A stretch of 64,000 nucleotides of DNA from Tenodera sinensis (GCA_030765045.1 CM060964.1:317570128-317634127); one strand, 5' to 3'; shown: positions 1 through 11,969, counted from the stretch's first letter. Notes: generated by a model from the letters alone, not told the origin. Made by a program: numbers and translations.

Positions 1-970
1 TTTTTTGAGATAAATAATATATTGTTACTTTGATATAACACGAAATTCTGTTTCACATGATTATGCAGTAGTAGTACCTTCGCTATCAAACTGCCATACA
101 TGCAATTGTTTTGGAGAAAATGCACCTTCAAGATGAAAAAATTACTACGTTTTCATAGCAAATTCAATACGTATTGTGTTCCCATTTCCGCGTTTCCATG
201 TTGAATTCAATCCAAAAATGAGATCGCTTTGGATGTGAAAGGCTCAAACAGAAATACTTCAAGCTTTTATGTTGGTCACTTGGTTTATGTTGGCGAGCCT
301 GTAAAAGTATGTTTTCTGCGTATTTTAACAAGGTTTTGAGGTTAGTGAATGTTCCTGAGAAGAATATATGTACTGTGAGATAGAAATAATAAAAGGTGCT
401 TTGCTATTTTCTTTTGTTACAGCACTTTCACCAAGCACCAAGAAGAAAAATTACGAGCGTGCAGCGAAGATAGTATCTTTGGTGGGCCCAAATCACTAGG
501 TGTTTCCATGCACCTGATTTCAATACGATCCCACAAAATGGACGGACCGGACCCAGTGTTTTAATCCACGTCTGCATGTGGTATTCAGTCCGGTAAGAAA
601 ACTCAAGAAGTATTGAATTCGCCTTGGAAACCCAGTAATTGTAAAGTGTAGAAAAGTTAACATTTTACCTGATTTCCACTGGTACCCACAGAAACAAAGA
701 AACCTCAATAAACACATTTCACCATTTCGTTCACAACCTTCTAAAAGCTTACAAACAATACTTTCCCAAAACTGACAATCAAAACAGTAAAAAATACAAA
801 CATGGCAAAACCTTCTAAAGAGAAAGTAAAGAGGGGCGTGCAATAGAAATACTGCGTTCTTTAAATTATTTTTAATACTTCGAGTGATGATCGAAGCATG
901 ATACTTCAGGAAAACAGTCTTAATACTGTACACTATTTTAATAAAAGAAATAATGCACCTACATCTACCC
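1..970. other. Intronic sequence, no recognisable content
   Basis: AT-rich sequence downstream of the putative C1b exon on the gene strand. Open frames here show no family motif and no convincing splice-bounded exon. Confidence 0.5.
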
Positions 971-974
971 CCTT

Positions 975-1870
975 TTTACTTTCTCTTCTAGTAAGTAGAG
1001 GGAGTATTATATTCCACCCAAAAATTCAATATCAAGATTTTCCCGCAAATATGTTTTGAGGCCCCCTGAATAAAAAAAAAAAAAAAAAAAAAAAAAAAAC
1101 ATTTTTAGAAAAAGGTCTGTGTGTGTGTGTGTCTGTGTGTCTGTGTGTCTGTGTCTGTGTCTGTGTGTGTGTCAGTCTGTGAGCAGCATAACTCAAAAAC
1201 GAAAGATCGGCTAAAAACCAAAGTTGGTGTTTAAGTTTAATGTCTTCCAAGGATGCAACACGAAGATTTTAAAGAAAACTGCTCCACCATAAACTACCCT
1301 TTACTTGGAAAATTTTGATTTTTTTGTAAATGGTTCTAACGATTTTGACTAAAATGACATGCTTAAGATATTTTTTATGACAAATGAAAAGTATATTTTG
1401 AATTTTCTGGCAATAGCGTATGTAGTCCTGTTTACTCTGGATGATTTTTCAATAACGCGTAAGCCGTAACAGATAGACAAAACCTTACTATAAAAATGTA
1501 GATCTCACTAAAACACATAATCTAGTCCTAATAAATTTTTTGTAGACCGAACCATTTCGGAGATATTCCTTATTATTTGTGTCAGGTTCGGAAAACTTAC
1601 AACTTCGTCAAATGCAACATCGTTGTTCATTTTTTATGTTAACCGTGAAAAGATAATGGAATCTCAAAGATTTAAAAGATTTGATTATCGCTCAAAGCCT
1701 AGTGAATTCCCATATTCCCCTTGCACCTACAAGGAAATGAGCAATAATATAATTTCTACAAATGTTTATCTCAACTAATACGAAGATGATACAGGAATAA
1801 GAGTTTGTAAGAATTGTTAGTACAATGGTAGAGAAACTCATGTGAGTGCAACACATCAGATTTTTTATGT
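975..1870 (+). repeat. Family A interspersed repeat, full-length copy
   Basis: This copy begins near a TCTTCTAGTAAGTAGAGGG head, passes GTTTTGAGGCCCCCTGAAT, a simple-sequence core, AACTCAAAAACGAAAG, GAACCATTTCGGAGATATTC and CCCTTGCACCTACAAGG, and ends at GAGTGCAACACATCAGA. The same ordered blocks recur at 2104, 5405, 6230, 21810 and 39590. It contains a 28-base A tract (1072-1099) and a TG/TCTG array (1116-1182) at the family's variable site. It has no coding capacity. Probably a non-autonomous transposon, class unknown. Confidence 0.85.
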
Positions 1871-1974
1871 CCTAGTCATGCATAGAGAGCGGAATGTCTC
1901 ATATAGCGACCAGCTCTTAAATGATCTGACTAGTGCTTAAGCCTACCGTTTTATCCTATTCCCATTGTTCCTAT

Positions 1975-2103
1975 ATGGACATAATATGCAATAAAAGCAT
2001 TTCCACAAACGTTTGTCTCGATTAACATAAAGTGAATAGTTTTAAAGAATAGTTTGTAGAAGAATGACTACAGAAAGTCATGTGAGTGCACACATCCGAT
2101 TTT
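1975..2103 (+). repeat. Family A repeat, 3' fragment
   Basis: Carries only the tail blocks (GCATTTCCACAAACGTTTGTC, TAGAAGAATGACTACAGAAAG and the ATGTGAGTGCACACATC end) and runs directly into the head of the next copy at 2104. Confidence 0.7.
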
Positions 2104-2945
2104 TATTTTCTCCACTACGTATAATAAGTAGGGGAAGTACTGTATTCGATCTAAAATTTTGATGTCGATATTTCACTGGAAATATGTTTCGAGGTCCTCT
2201 GAATCCAAGAAAAGCCTTTTTAGAAAATGGTACATGTGTGTATTTGTGTGTGTGTCTGCTAGTTAATAACATAACTCAAAAACGAAAAGTCGGTTAAAAA
2301 CCAATGTTAGAATTTCAAATTAATATATTTCAAGAATGCAACACTAAATTTTGAAAAACAAATTCACCTATTCTAGATTACCCTTTACATGACAAATTTT
2401 CTTCCACGATTTTGACTAAAATGCCATATGTTTAAGATAATTTTATGACAAATGAAATGCATATTTTGATTTGCCGGCTATCGCCCATGTAGTCCTGTTT
2501 ACTCTTAATGACTTGCATAACTGGTAAACCGTAACAGATGAATAAAATCTTAATGCACAAAAAATGTAGATCTCGCTGAAGCACACAATTTATGTCCAAA
2601 TGCATTTGTTTGGTGTAGTGAACCATTTCGAAGATATTCCTCGTTATTTGTGTGAGTTTTGCAATACTTAGTTTTCCCAAATGGGAGGTCATTATTCACT
2701 TTTTTATCTCTTGGCCGTGCAGAGAACGGAATTTAAAGCCTTCATAGTGACAAGTTTTAAAAGATTTGCTCAAAACATACTGTATTCGCATTATTCCCCT
2801 AGCACCTACAAGAAAATTTACAATAAGGTAATTTCTGTCGACTATCATGAAGAAGATAGAAGGATAAGTATTTGTAATACTGGTTTGTACAAGAGTGAGT
2901 ACAGAAGGTCATATGAGTGCAATACATTAGATTTTTTGGGGTCGA
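2104..2945 (+). repeat. Family A interspersed repeat, full-length copy
   Basis: Same order of blocks as the copy at 975: CTACGTATAATAAGTAGGGG head, GAGGTCCTCTGAATCC, a short TG tract near 2232, AACTCAAAAACGAAAAG, GAACCATTTCGAAGATATTCC, CCTAGCACCTACAAG and the GAGTGCAATACATTAGA tail. It is in direct orientation and nearly tandem with 975-1870, separated only by a tail fragment. Confidence 0.85.
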
Positions 2946-3045
2946 TTGCAATACTTCCTTTACCTTAGGTACTCAAGCGGTTTAGTCATGAAATGGGCAG
3001 AATGTTTTGCATGAGAGTTTGGAGTTGAAGGTGATTGTGTCTTAC

Positions 3046-3153
3046 CGCTGAATCATCATCGCCGTCCTTGGTATCCGGCGTAGCATCACAGCTAGGTACT
3101 GGCGTGTCCTCCGTCACGGTGCCGTTCCTTACATCTGGAGTTGTGGGTCTGAA
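3046..3153 (-). CDS. Putative adenylate cyclase exon, C1b linker, 36 codons
   Basis: A 108-bp open stretch is bounded on the minus strand by an acceptor (TTTGTTGTAACAG) and a strong donor (GTAAGACA). Only one frame is open throughout; the other two contain stops. It begins and ends in phase 0, matching the phase-0 end of the 37020-37158 exon, so KALKP can be followed directly by FRPTTPDVRNG. The peptide is rich in Thr, Pro and Asp and ends TKDGDDDSA, with no hydrophobic segment, as expected for the variable, poorly ordered C1b region between the C1a domain and the second membrane cassette. There is no family motif, so assignment rests on splice sites, frame, strand and order. Because it is symmetric (0-0), it could be an alternative cassette exon. 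It could be a chance open stretch, but the combined signals make that unlikely. Confidence 0.7.
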
Positions 3154-3644
3154 CTGTTACAACAAATGAGACATAAACAAGTTTAGTTAGTCCAATGACC
3201 TCCATAAAGCTTATCATTTTACGGATACATACAGTGTGTGGTAGGTACTGCTTCGGCTTTACATTAACCAGGAATTCTACATGATCAGTGTAACAAATAT
3301 GTATGTGCAATACAATTATGGTCAATAAAGAAACGCCTCGTCGAAAAAATAACTTGTGCCAAGTATTCGGAGCCATCTAGCTTCTTGACAAACGGATATA
3401 AATGGTTTATTATTTCATTAATCGTCGCACAAACATTTTGTGAATAATACCGCAATGCATTTTTACCTTAATGCGAATTAATTTAATCACAGTTTAATGT
3501 TAACATGTCATGCAAAGTTTAGTTTATAAGAGAGATTTGATAATGTTACGATATCATTGAATTGTGACTAAATTCATTCCAATTGAAATAAAAAGATATT
3601 ACAGCACTGGCATGAATCATTCTTCCACATAGAACATCCGTGTG

Positions 3645-3740
3645 TAGAACAGGATTGGAAAAATTAGAATATGACTAAAAAATTCAATGTCATAGCCGGG
3701 ATATGAACCACAGATCTACCGGTGTGGTTTACCGGGAAAA
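3645..3740 (-). mobile_element. tRNA-derived SINE (family S3), partial, inverted partner
   Basis: On the minus strand it reads ATCTGTGGTTCATATCCCGG then CTATGACATTGAATTTTTTA, matching the B box and proximal body of the copy at 3765-3900. The A-box half is degraded. Together the two form a short-loop inverted pair. Confidence 0.7.
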
Positions 3741-3764
3741 AAGCAACTGTTGGAGAATTTAATG

Positions 3765-3900
3765 CCGTTTCGTCATGGTAGCTTAAGCGGTTAGAACAGC
3801 TGGACGGTAACCGGTGGATCCGTGGTTCAAATCCCGGCTATGGCATTCAATTTCTCAGTCTTATTCTACGCTTTCCACATTACAGCATCGTTCACCCAAC
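3765..3900 (+). mobile_element. tRNA-derived SINE (family S3)
   Basis: The head carries a good Pol III A box (TAGCTTAAGCGG) and a perfect B box (GGTTCAAATCC), followed by GGCTATGGCATTCAATTTCT and a short unrelated body. The acceptor arm does not pair, so it is a SINE head rather than a working tRNA. Related copies lie at 3645-3740 and 60290-60420. Confidence 0.78.
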
Positions 3901-4085
3901 GTTTATGTGACAGTTTGTGAAAAAGTAAACCATTGATATCAATTAGCGAAGAAGCTTGATATCTCAAAATACTTTATATTTGACAAAGAACATTTTCGGC
4001 TCCATTGACAATAATGGTATTGTCCATATTTGTTACACTCATTTAGAACCACTGGTGAACGTATAGCCTACGTAGCACCTTCCAC

Positions 4086-4086
4086 C

Positions 4087-4119
<33 letters not shown>

Positions 4120-4181
4120 GCACACACACACACATACACACACACACCCGCACACACACACGCACGCACGCACACACACAG
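4086..4181. repeat. (CA)n microsatellite with CCCG interruptions
   Basis: About 95 bp of CA/CACG dinucleotides with repeated ACCCGCACAC interruptions. Confidence 0.95.
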
Positions 4182-4499
4182 ATATTATTGAACTACACCG
4201 AAATAACTTGGGGATTGTAGATGTGACTAATGTTAGTAATTTGAGATAGGCAATGTATGGTCCGCGCTAAATATAACACAACTATACGGTGTTGCACGTA
4301 GGTATTGATATCAGATGCTGATAAGTCAGTATTAAAGCAAATTCGGGTGAAAAAGCGTGGTAGAATGTTTATAAACCTGCTGTCCGAGTATAGAAATATC
4401 GATTTTCAGCAGCTCGTTATTACCACTCTCAATATTTAATGCCACAAAAATCTCCCAAATCTCGAATTAATTAACTGACAGTTAATTTCACGTGTACTG

Positions 4500-5226
4500 G
4501 GCTCTAACCATGTTAGCGTATGTACATGAAGAACTACTTCACCCATTGCATCGTCAGAAGGTGCAAGCACCAACACCAAAAGGCTTTGTCCCTCGGCTAC
4601 AATTTTGTAAGTGGGCTTTACTCCAGCAGCCTCATTTTTTTCATCAGTATTGTTTACTGATGAGGCCATGTTCACCAGGGATGATCTAGTTTTCAATTCA
4701 AGGAACAGCCATGTGTCAATCCACATGCTGTCGTGGAGAATAGTCACCAGCAGACGTTTTCAGTGAACATATGGGTTGAAATTACTTCAGACCATGTCAT
4801 TTCTCCACATTTGTTTCCCCTCAGTCAAATGGACTTTTAGCTGTATTTTAGAACATGTGTCCCTTCATATTCGTCGTCGAATGTGGCTACAACCTGACGG
4901 AGCTCCGTTCCACTTCACCCTGACTGTCGAGAACATTTGAACCATATTTATGACGCCCGATGGATCGAAAGGGGGAGTCCAACTATATAGCTTAGCCAAC
5001 GCGCTTTCCCAATCTCAACTCAATTGATTTCTTTTTCTGGGGTCACCTCAAGTCTCTGGTGTATGAAACACCTATCACCTCAGAGGACCTAACTGCCTGA
5101 ATAATAGCAGCATGTGAGGTTATTCGACACACACAGGATAGTTTGGATAGAGTACGACAATCGTTCCTTAGCCGCTGTCAACTTTACATTGAAAACGCAG
5201 GTCGCCATTTCGAGCAGTTCCTATAA
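4500..5226 (+). pseudogene. Tc1/mariner-superfamily transposase relic (insect type with DDE core)
   Basis: A broken DDE transposase, intronic and on the strand opposite the host gene. The first part reads PLHRQKVQAPTPKGFVPRLQ, then FCKWALLQQPHFFHQ. A frameshift follows, moving FTDEA-type sequence into another frame before FNSRNSHVWS. Further on are the WLQPDGAPFHFTL block with the second catalytic Asp, then DFFFWGHLKSLVYETPITSE and a C-terminal SFLSRCQLYIENAGRHFEQF ending at a stop near 5226. Several in-frame stops and shifts make it inactive. The N-terminal helix-turn-helix part is missing or unrecognisable, and no terminal inverted repeats were found. Confidence 0.85.
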
Positions 5227-5404
5227 AACAGACGTAAAGACCTACATTTAGTATTTGGTATTTTATTTACGTTCCTTCGCCCTTTAAACTACCTCCCATT
5301 TTGAAGTACATACAACGTGTGAATGTTGTATTAGCCAGGATTCATTAATACAGTTTACTAAATTGAAATGCATTTAAACAACAATTAGAAGATCATACAG
5401 AGCT

Positions 5405-6102
5405 TAATTAGGAAATCTGATGTGTTGCACTCACATAGCTTTCTCTACTCTTGTACTAACCATTCTTACAAACTCTTATTCCTATATCTTCGCGTTAGTT
5501 GAGATAAATATTTGCAGAAATTATCTTACTGCTTATTTCCTTGTAGGTGCAAGGGGAATATGAGATAACAGTAGGCTTTGAGCGACAGTCAAATCTTTTA
5601 AATCTTTGAGATTCCGTTCTCTTGGCACGGTTAACATGTAAAAATGATCAACGATGTTGCATTTGACGGAAGTTTGTTTCCTAAAACCGACACAATTAAC
5701 AAGAAATATCTCCGAAATGGTTCACTCTTTAAAAAAATTTTATTTAGACATAATAGCAAGATCTACATTTTTGTGTGGTAAGATTTGGTGTATCTCTTAC
5801 GGCTTGCCAGTTATGCAAAAGTCATCCAGAGTAAATAGGACTGCATGGGCTATAGCCAGAAAATTCAAGATATGCATTTCATTTGTCATAAAAATATCTC
5901 AAACGCGTGTAATTGTAATCATAACCGTTAGAACCACTTTCAAGAAAATCAAAATTTTCCATGTAAAGGGTAGTTTATGGTGGAGTAGTTTTCTTTAAAA
6001 TCTTCGCGTCGCATCCTTGAAAGACATTAAACTTAAATACCAACTTTGGTTTTAAACGGACCTTCGTTGTTGAGTTATGCTGTCGACAGACTGACACACG
6101 CA

Positions 6103-6147
<45 letters not shown>

Positions 6148-6230
6148 CACAGACACCCCCACACCCCCCCCCCCACACACACGGACCTTTTTCTAAAAAT
6201 GCTTCTTTTGGATTCTTTTACATGGAACAT
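5405..6230 (-). repeat. Family A repeat, left arm of palindrome
   Basis: Reverse-oriented copy: the tail (TCTGATGTGTTGCACTCACA) comes first, then TTTCCTTGTAGGTGCAAGGG, the CCGAAATGGTTCACTC block and the simple-sequence core (CGCA/CA, 6096-6182). It stops just before the usual head. The next copy starts at once in the opposite orientation. Confidence 0.85.
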
Positions 6231-6780
6231 TTTTAGAAAATTTTGATTTTCTTGTAAATCACCCTAACGATTTTGCTTATTTGAGATATGTTTATGAAAA
6301 ATGAAATATACATTTTGAATTTTCTAGTCCATGTAGTCCTATTTACTCTGGATGATTTTTGCATAACTTATAAACCGTAAGAGACAGACAAAATCTTACT
6401 ATACAAAAATGTAGAACATGCTAAAATAGACAATTTATGTCTAAATACCTTTTTTAAATGAACCATTTCGGGGATATGACTTGTTATTTTTGGAGAATTT
6501 ATATGTACTTCTGTCAAATGAAATGTCACTATTCATTTTTATACGTTAACTGTACAAAGAGAAGGGAATTTGAAAGCTTTAAAATATTTCACTATCGCTT
6601 CCAGCCTACTATATTCCCATATGCCCCTTGTACCTACAAGGAAATAAGCAATAACAAGTTTCTGTAAATCCTTATTTCAACTAACACGAAGAAGATAGAG
6701 GAATAAGAATTTGTAAGAATGATTATTACAAGAGTAGAGAAAGTCATGTGAATGCAACACATAAGATTTTTTATTTCCTC
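6230..6780 (+). repeat. Family A repeat, right arm of palindrome
   Basis: Forward copy lacking head and core. It starts at AGAAAATTTTGATTTTCTTG and continues through AACCATTTCGGGGATATG, CCCTTGTACCTACAAGGAAA and the AATGCAACACATAAGA tail. It pairs with about 5410-6000. Confidence 0.85.
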
Positions 6781-8040
6781 ACATTCAAAATATATCTTCT
6801 GCCACAAAAATCTAGCTAGAGACCTAAAAGTTCTTTTAATTTAGTTCGGAATATAGGTAATGAAATGTCCGATTAGGATAACTTTGATATTGGTTGTATG
6901 TTTTCAAAAAATAATTAATATAACAATTCGTCGTTTTTTATTACATTTTTACACTTCGCGGAATTACATTTTTTAAAGAAAAGCTATTCATTATGTGAAG
7001 ATGTCTAGCCTTTAATTTGTTATAAGGGTAATAAAAGATATAAGTTAAAAATAAACTTTGTGGTTCAACATCTGTTGGAGGAGATAGATTTTTATTATAC
7101 CGAATACAATTGATATAAATTAATATATCAAGAATATGATTAGATATTGGAATAAATTTGGTACACACATTTCTTTAGTTGTTGGAATGCCTGTGCGAAA
7201 AATTAAGTCTCTAACTTCAATACTTTATAAAATCACATTTTTAACTTCGGTGTTCCCTTAAAACTATTTCCCTGCCTAACACAAAGTCTGGAAATAATGC
7301 GTTTGTAAGTGAGTGTGAGTGTGTTTAACATTAAAAATTGAAAAGTGACGTTAGAGGCCCCCTTCTCTACTCTCTTCTTTATTCTGATGTATTTAATACA
7401 AAAGAGGGAAAGAATCTACAGTGATCAATATATACGAGTGCATCCTAAACTAAGTAAATAATAAAAGTTAAAATTATCACACAGGAAGAAAAGCACATTA
7501 TGAACCCAAAATATTTTTGAAATAAGTTATCTAATACCTGCAGTTTTTTCTCTTCAGTACTTCAAATGTCGCACATGTGTACATACAGTGATATAGAGAA
7601 TGAAGGAAATGGTTATAAATCTGTTGTTCATTTACAAGAATACTACAAATATTACAAATCGGGAGACGAAAAACTATTAAGTTCTACAAGAAAATTGTGA
7701 CACTGTTGATGGTGTTAAGTAACGATATAAAAAAGATACAGCCCGCCAAAAGAGAATTTTTAAAAAAGATTAAAGATTTTGCAAAAATAAATCTATGAAA
7801 ATGCACATTTTCAAGAGGAACTGACGTTTACGAAATTAAATTATTAAAGCAATGAACTTGGTAGAAACTGTGAGGAAGAATCACGCTATTAGTCTAAGTC
7901 CTGAACTGCTTAAGACAATACCACGTAAACACTATACGGTCTCTATCCAATACTGGACCATAAATGTCTATTTTTGTTAACAGCGAAAACAAGAAACCCC
8001 AATAATGATAGAATTAAGATAGTTATTTTATTAAGGAGTT
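6781..8040. other. Intronic sequence, no recognisable content
   Basis: Very AT-rich. No protein family, splice-bounded exon, TIR or tRNA-like head recognised. Confidence 0.5.
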
Positions 8041-8049
8041 ACACTATTT

Positions 8050-8340
8050 TTTCAACTGTAGAATCTTAATGGGTCCAGTTCGCAGCTCTCGTGCTCAGAG
8101 TCCGTGGTTCGATTTTAAGTCGGCCCTATCCAAGCCTTTATCTCTAACTAGCTCATGTGAAACATCCCCAAGGTCCAAAGTGGTCCAGAATGCACGGTGA
8201 AAGCTAAAGGTCCGATCATTCCACCGCCATCTTCATCATCACCGTATCATCGCAGGCAACTGACTCCGCCCTCTGGGTGCCTCCACCTCAGAAATGGGTC
8301 CAGTCATCGCTTGGTGAAATGAAGTTATCGGTGAACCTTC
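8050..8340 (+). mobile_element. Probable tRNA-headed SINE remnant (family S7)
   Basis: CTCGTGCTCAGAGTCCGTGG followed by TTCGATTTTAAGTC resembles a decayed tRNA-like head with a B box. The body is of higher GC and contains repeated TCATC near 8231-8245. Only one copy was seen in the window, so the call rests on the head alone. Confidence 0.45.
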
Positions 8341-8769
8341 AGGTTTGTATCCTGAATTCCAGCGCTCAGAACTAACGGAAAGCATTGTTAAACCTTGTCC
8401 AGTGGGAGAACGAAGTAGACGTAAACAAAACCACGTGATTCTTGAACGCAGCGCCTCGTCTTCATGGTTGTGTAGCGCTTCCGCTCTCTATATAGTTCCT
8501 TGAAAAATACAACTGTGCTTAGAAATCTCACTTTGATGCTGCTGAAGCTCAAATTACTGAGCACCAACCATATTCAAATTATAAAAACATACAGTTTATT
8601 GAATTTATAACAAAAATAATTCATACGGCACGCGCAATTGGGAATGGCGAGGAAACAAACAGTTTCAAAGTTATAGCTTCATAAGTTAACGTTACGAAGC
8701 GTATAAGCGTGGTAAAACTTACGAAGTAGTGAAAAGCCCATAAAATTAAATTTATTTAGCAAGTTTTGT
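8341..8769. other. Intronic sequence, no recognisable content
   Basis: Nothing recognised. There is an isolated CTCTATATAG TATA-like string near 8487, without further support as a promoter. Confidence 0.4.
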
Positions 8770-9500
8770 GAACAGTTTTCAGAACGTGCTATAAATGAAG
8801 TGGTGAAATTAACATCTGAGTTTACCGGTGTGTCAGCTACAAGCATTTTACATTATTTGTAAAGCGAGATCCACCGCTGGAGACCGCGTCCCCGGTAAGT
8901 GTTGGATGCTATTGCAACCATTTTGTGATGTCAGCAATCTGCCGTAAGGGTCACCAGTTCTTTGCTAATAATGAACCTCCTTCCCACCTAAAACAGACTG
9001 CTGAACTCCGATCCTGAACTTCCAGAGTTTGAGCGATCCTCTATCCACAAACTGGTTTTGAATTTGTGAGCAGAAAAGGAAAGTGTTATTGTGGACAGAG
9101 ATCACATTTTTATGTTACAAAGAAGTTTCTCCGTAAGATAAAAGAACTTGGAAAAACGCGGAAGGTGTACTATTTGAATGAAGCCTGGGTTCATGAGGGA
9201 CACACGACATGGAGACTGATATCTCCATTGACAATGATGAAAGAATTTCAGTCTTGTTTAATGCGAGGATGAAAATCTAACGGGGAGGGGTAAGTGCCTG
9301 AGAGTACTGCACATAGGAAATGAAGATGACTCTATTGAGGATGGCAAACTACCCGAGACTATCACGAAGAAATGAATGGCGAAGTTTTCAAATCCTGATT
9401 TTAAAAGGTCCCCCAAATGATGCTCAAATAGTTTCATTGTGTTGGACAATAATCTTACGACAGTGTATATAGAATATAAACCTCGTGTTTGCATGTATAT
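8770..9500 (+). pseudogene. DDE transposase relic (same family as 11970-12720)
   Basis: Degraded transposase. VVKLTSEFTGVSATSI is the remnant of the N-terminal helix-turn-helix; the best frame then gives FLRKIKELGKTRKVYYLNEAWVHEGHTTW (motif around KVYYLNEAWVHEGHT, where the family has a catalytic Asp in YTDE/YLDE, here Asn). Further on are CLRVLHIGNEDDSIEDG and DYHEEMNGE, conserved blocks of this insect Tc1/mariner-type family. Multiple stops and frameshifts; inactive. Confidence 0.75.
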
Positions 9501-10020
9501 TTTGCACTGTACTCCGCCTCATCACCGCTAGTTAAAGCTAGAGATGGTATGGAGTCAGGTAAGGGTTTCATCGCCAGGAATGACACGGCCTTCAAACTAC
9601 AAGACGTGCATACACTACTGGTTAATGCAGCATTCCGTGTTGTGACATCTGAATAATGGTGTTCTTGATTAGGGAAGAACAGAAAATTTGGTACTTGGAG
9701 GGTATTATCGGTGTCGTGGTAGAAACATGCGAAATGAAGCTTGGTTATGAGAATTGAGTGACATGCAGACGTCCAATCTGGGCTATGTAACCTATGTCCA
9801 GCTCAGATTAGTGGAATGCGATCACGTAATTGGCAATTAATTTCCATATCTGTCGCCTACACACCTATTATTTAGATCAACCATGGACATAAGAGGAGAG
9901 GTAGCGATGGAACTTGCCTTACTCACCCTACATTCTCTTTTCGAGTGACCAAGGTTGTTCTGATACAACAAGCGCAGCGGTGGCTTTGTTCCACCTGCGC
10001 GTTAGTAATAATTTCTAGCC
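9501..10020. other. Intronic sequence, no recognisable content
   Basis: May hold the decayed C-terminal part of the preceding transposase, but no motif supports this. Confidence 0.35.
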
Positions 10021-10024
10021 TGTT

Positions 10025-10230
10025 AGTAGTTGTAGTGTTTAACGCCCGCTTTTACTACTACGGCACCGCAGGCGGTGACACTGATGATACATGAAGATGG
10101 AGCACCGGTGGAATGAGATGGCGGGGGAAACCGGAGTACCCGGAGAAAACCCGCCCTGACGCCGCTTCGTCCACTACGAATACCACATGCGGGTCCCTGG
10201 GATCGAACCCGTTCTAGCCTGTTATTAGCT
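10025..10230 (-). mobile_element. SINE (family S4), 5'-truncated
   Basis: Shares the GGCGGGGGAAACCGGAG then ACCCGGAGAAAACCCGCCC block and TACCACATGCGGGTCCCTGG then GATCGAACCC with the copy at 38830-39145. On the minus strand the latter is a Pol III B box (GGTTCGATCCC). The head upstream of the B box is missing. Confidence 0.75.
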
Positions 10231-11965
10231 ATTTTGTGTATATTAAACATATTTTGCATATACAGAGTTTACCTATAAAGGCACAACAGTAAGCTTTAAT
10301 AAAGTAAAGGTGCAAAGCAGCGGTACGGGAGCAGTAGTAGGGATTGAATTAACAGTTATGACATTACTGCTGCATTGCCTTTATCAGCTTCAGTGGCGGC
10401 TTAAGTATGAATACAGTAATAGTATCAACATTACCGTGTCCAAATTTGTTTTCTTTTTGTTCTTTTTATGATTGATTAACGTCCTTTAATCGAGTAGGTA
10501 AATTCTGGAAAATAATAAGAAAGAGGTTTGAAGACATAGAAATCCAAAAACTGTCTGTCTACCCCAGGCATCATGTGTGGGGTGTTTGGTATATAAATAA
10601 AATAAATATTGTTATTGCAAATTCAGTGGTACTTGCTTTCTAACTTCATACCTCTAATCTGTATGAATATTAACATGGTGGCTTTATACAGTACATTTAC
10701 CACAAAACTTGGCCGACAGATTCACGGCCCACGTGACCTTCCAAATTTAAGGCTCCTCTGCTATGAATATAAACTGTTTGGTGGTATAATGGAAAAAAGG
10801 TCCTGGTGGGTTACAAATCAATGAAGGAAACATGGGAAAGGGAAACATATGTTTGATAAGATAAACAAAGAAATAATGTGTTTTTTATTGGCATAAGCTA
10901 CCAACGATAAGCCGTGACGGTACTGTCACAGATATGATCATTGCCGTTCTAATTCCCGCTAGTGTCAAGATCAGGGCCTCTCAGGACGCATGCACCGCTG
11001 CATTGCACTGCCCAAAGGTGCAAAATGTGACTACGGAATGTTGACCTAGGTGTAAATATCCACATGCTCTTTCCTTAAGTTTGTTTCATTCGCTTTACCG
11101 TCCCTCTCTTCTTCACTTTCATTCACGCATGGTGCGCCATGTTAAACCAGTTAATTTGGTTTTTATAAACAAATGTGGTCTTTTGTTTTGAAGATCTAGA
11201 AATTGGTACAAATCTCATTTCTGGATAAAGATGTAGCCACTTTAGTTCTTCCTCTATGATTTCATCATGTGTACTATATTATAGTGTCTTTCAATAGATG
11301 ATTTTCTTACACATGCAACTATTGTACTGCAGATGAGGCATTTGGTTCTATGGTCACAACTTTCAAAAAAATTAAGAAGGTTTCTACACTGATTTAAATG
11401 GACTTCCACATTCTTTCCTTTTTAGGAGCTGGTTGTTCCATTATTAGGTAGTTAAATTGCAGGTATCTATTTCACTGATAAATAAGCCCTCTATCAGACA
11501 AGCCTCGCTTCTTCGCTTTGCAGCGTGCGAGTTGAACCGAGCTTAACCGAGTCCCCCCGATGCACGGTTCAAGGAACACCTTATATTGCACCCGGTGCGG
11601 TTTTAAACTTTGAGAGACGTTGGTCTTGACTTAAGGCCCAGAATACTGTGAATCCGTACCTAGAAAAGGAACAGATTCCTAGAATAGTAGCTTAATGGCG
11701 TTGCATACTTCCAACTTGCAGTCGTTTCCTTCAGCTTCTATGGCTTCATATTGTCAGGTAAAGCATTTCATTGTACCTTGAAAAATAACAAGCATGACTC
11801 TATTCCTTATGTATACAAACAATCTAAACTAAATATTGCTTACTTTTTAAAGGTAGTGTAAGTGCCCAGAGCTGCCCCTGATAAGCTTCACATAACAACC
11901 ATGACATTAATTGGGTACTTTGTATACTCACAAATAATTCTGTACAGCTATTTAAAGCGCGTTCC
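10231..11965. other. Intronic sequence, mostly unrecognised
   Basis: A segment at 10681-10740 (CAGTACATTTACCACAAAAC then TTGGCC) resembles 54505-54560, indicating a shared unclassified element. A GC-richer patch at 10900-11050 has no recognised family. Confidence 0.4.
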
Positions 11966-11969
11966 ACCC

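Noticed and set aside
3092..3376. 94-codon minus-strand open frame as a gene
   Set aside because: It crosses the acceptor of the 3046-3153 exon and uses a different frame that hits a stop within the exon; the splice-bounded frame is better supported.
4436..4747. 103-codon minus-strand open frame
   Set aside because: It is the antisense shadow of the plus-strand transposase relic at 4500-5226.
8480..8510. Pol II promoter at the CTCTATATAG string
   Set aside because: No initiator, downstream coding sequence or transcript feature supports it; TATA-like strings are frequent in AT-rich DNA.
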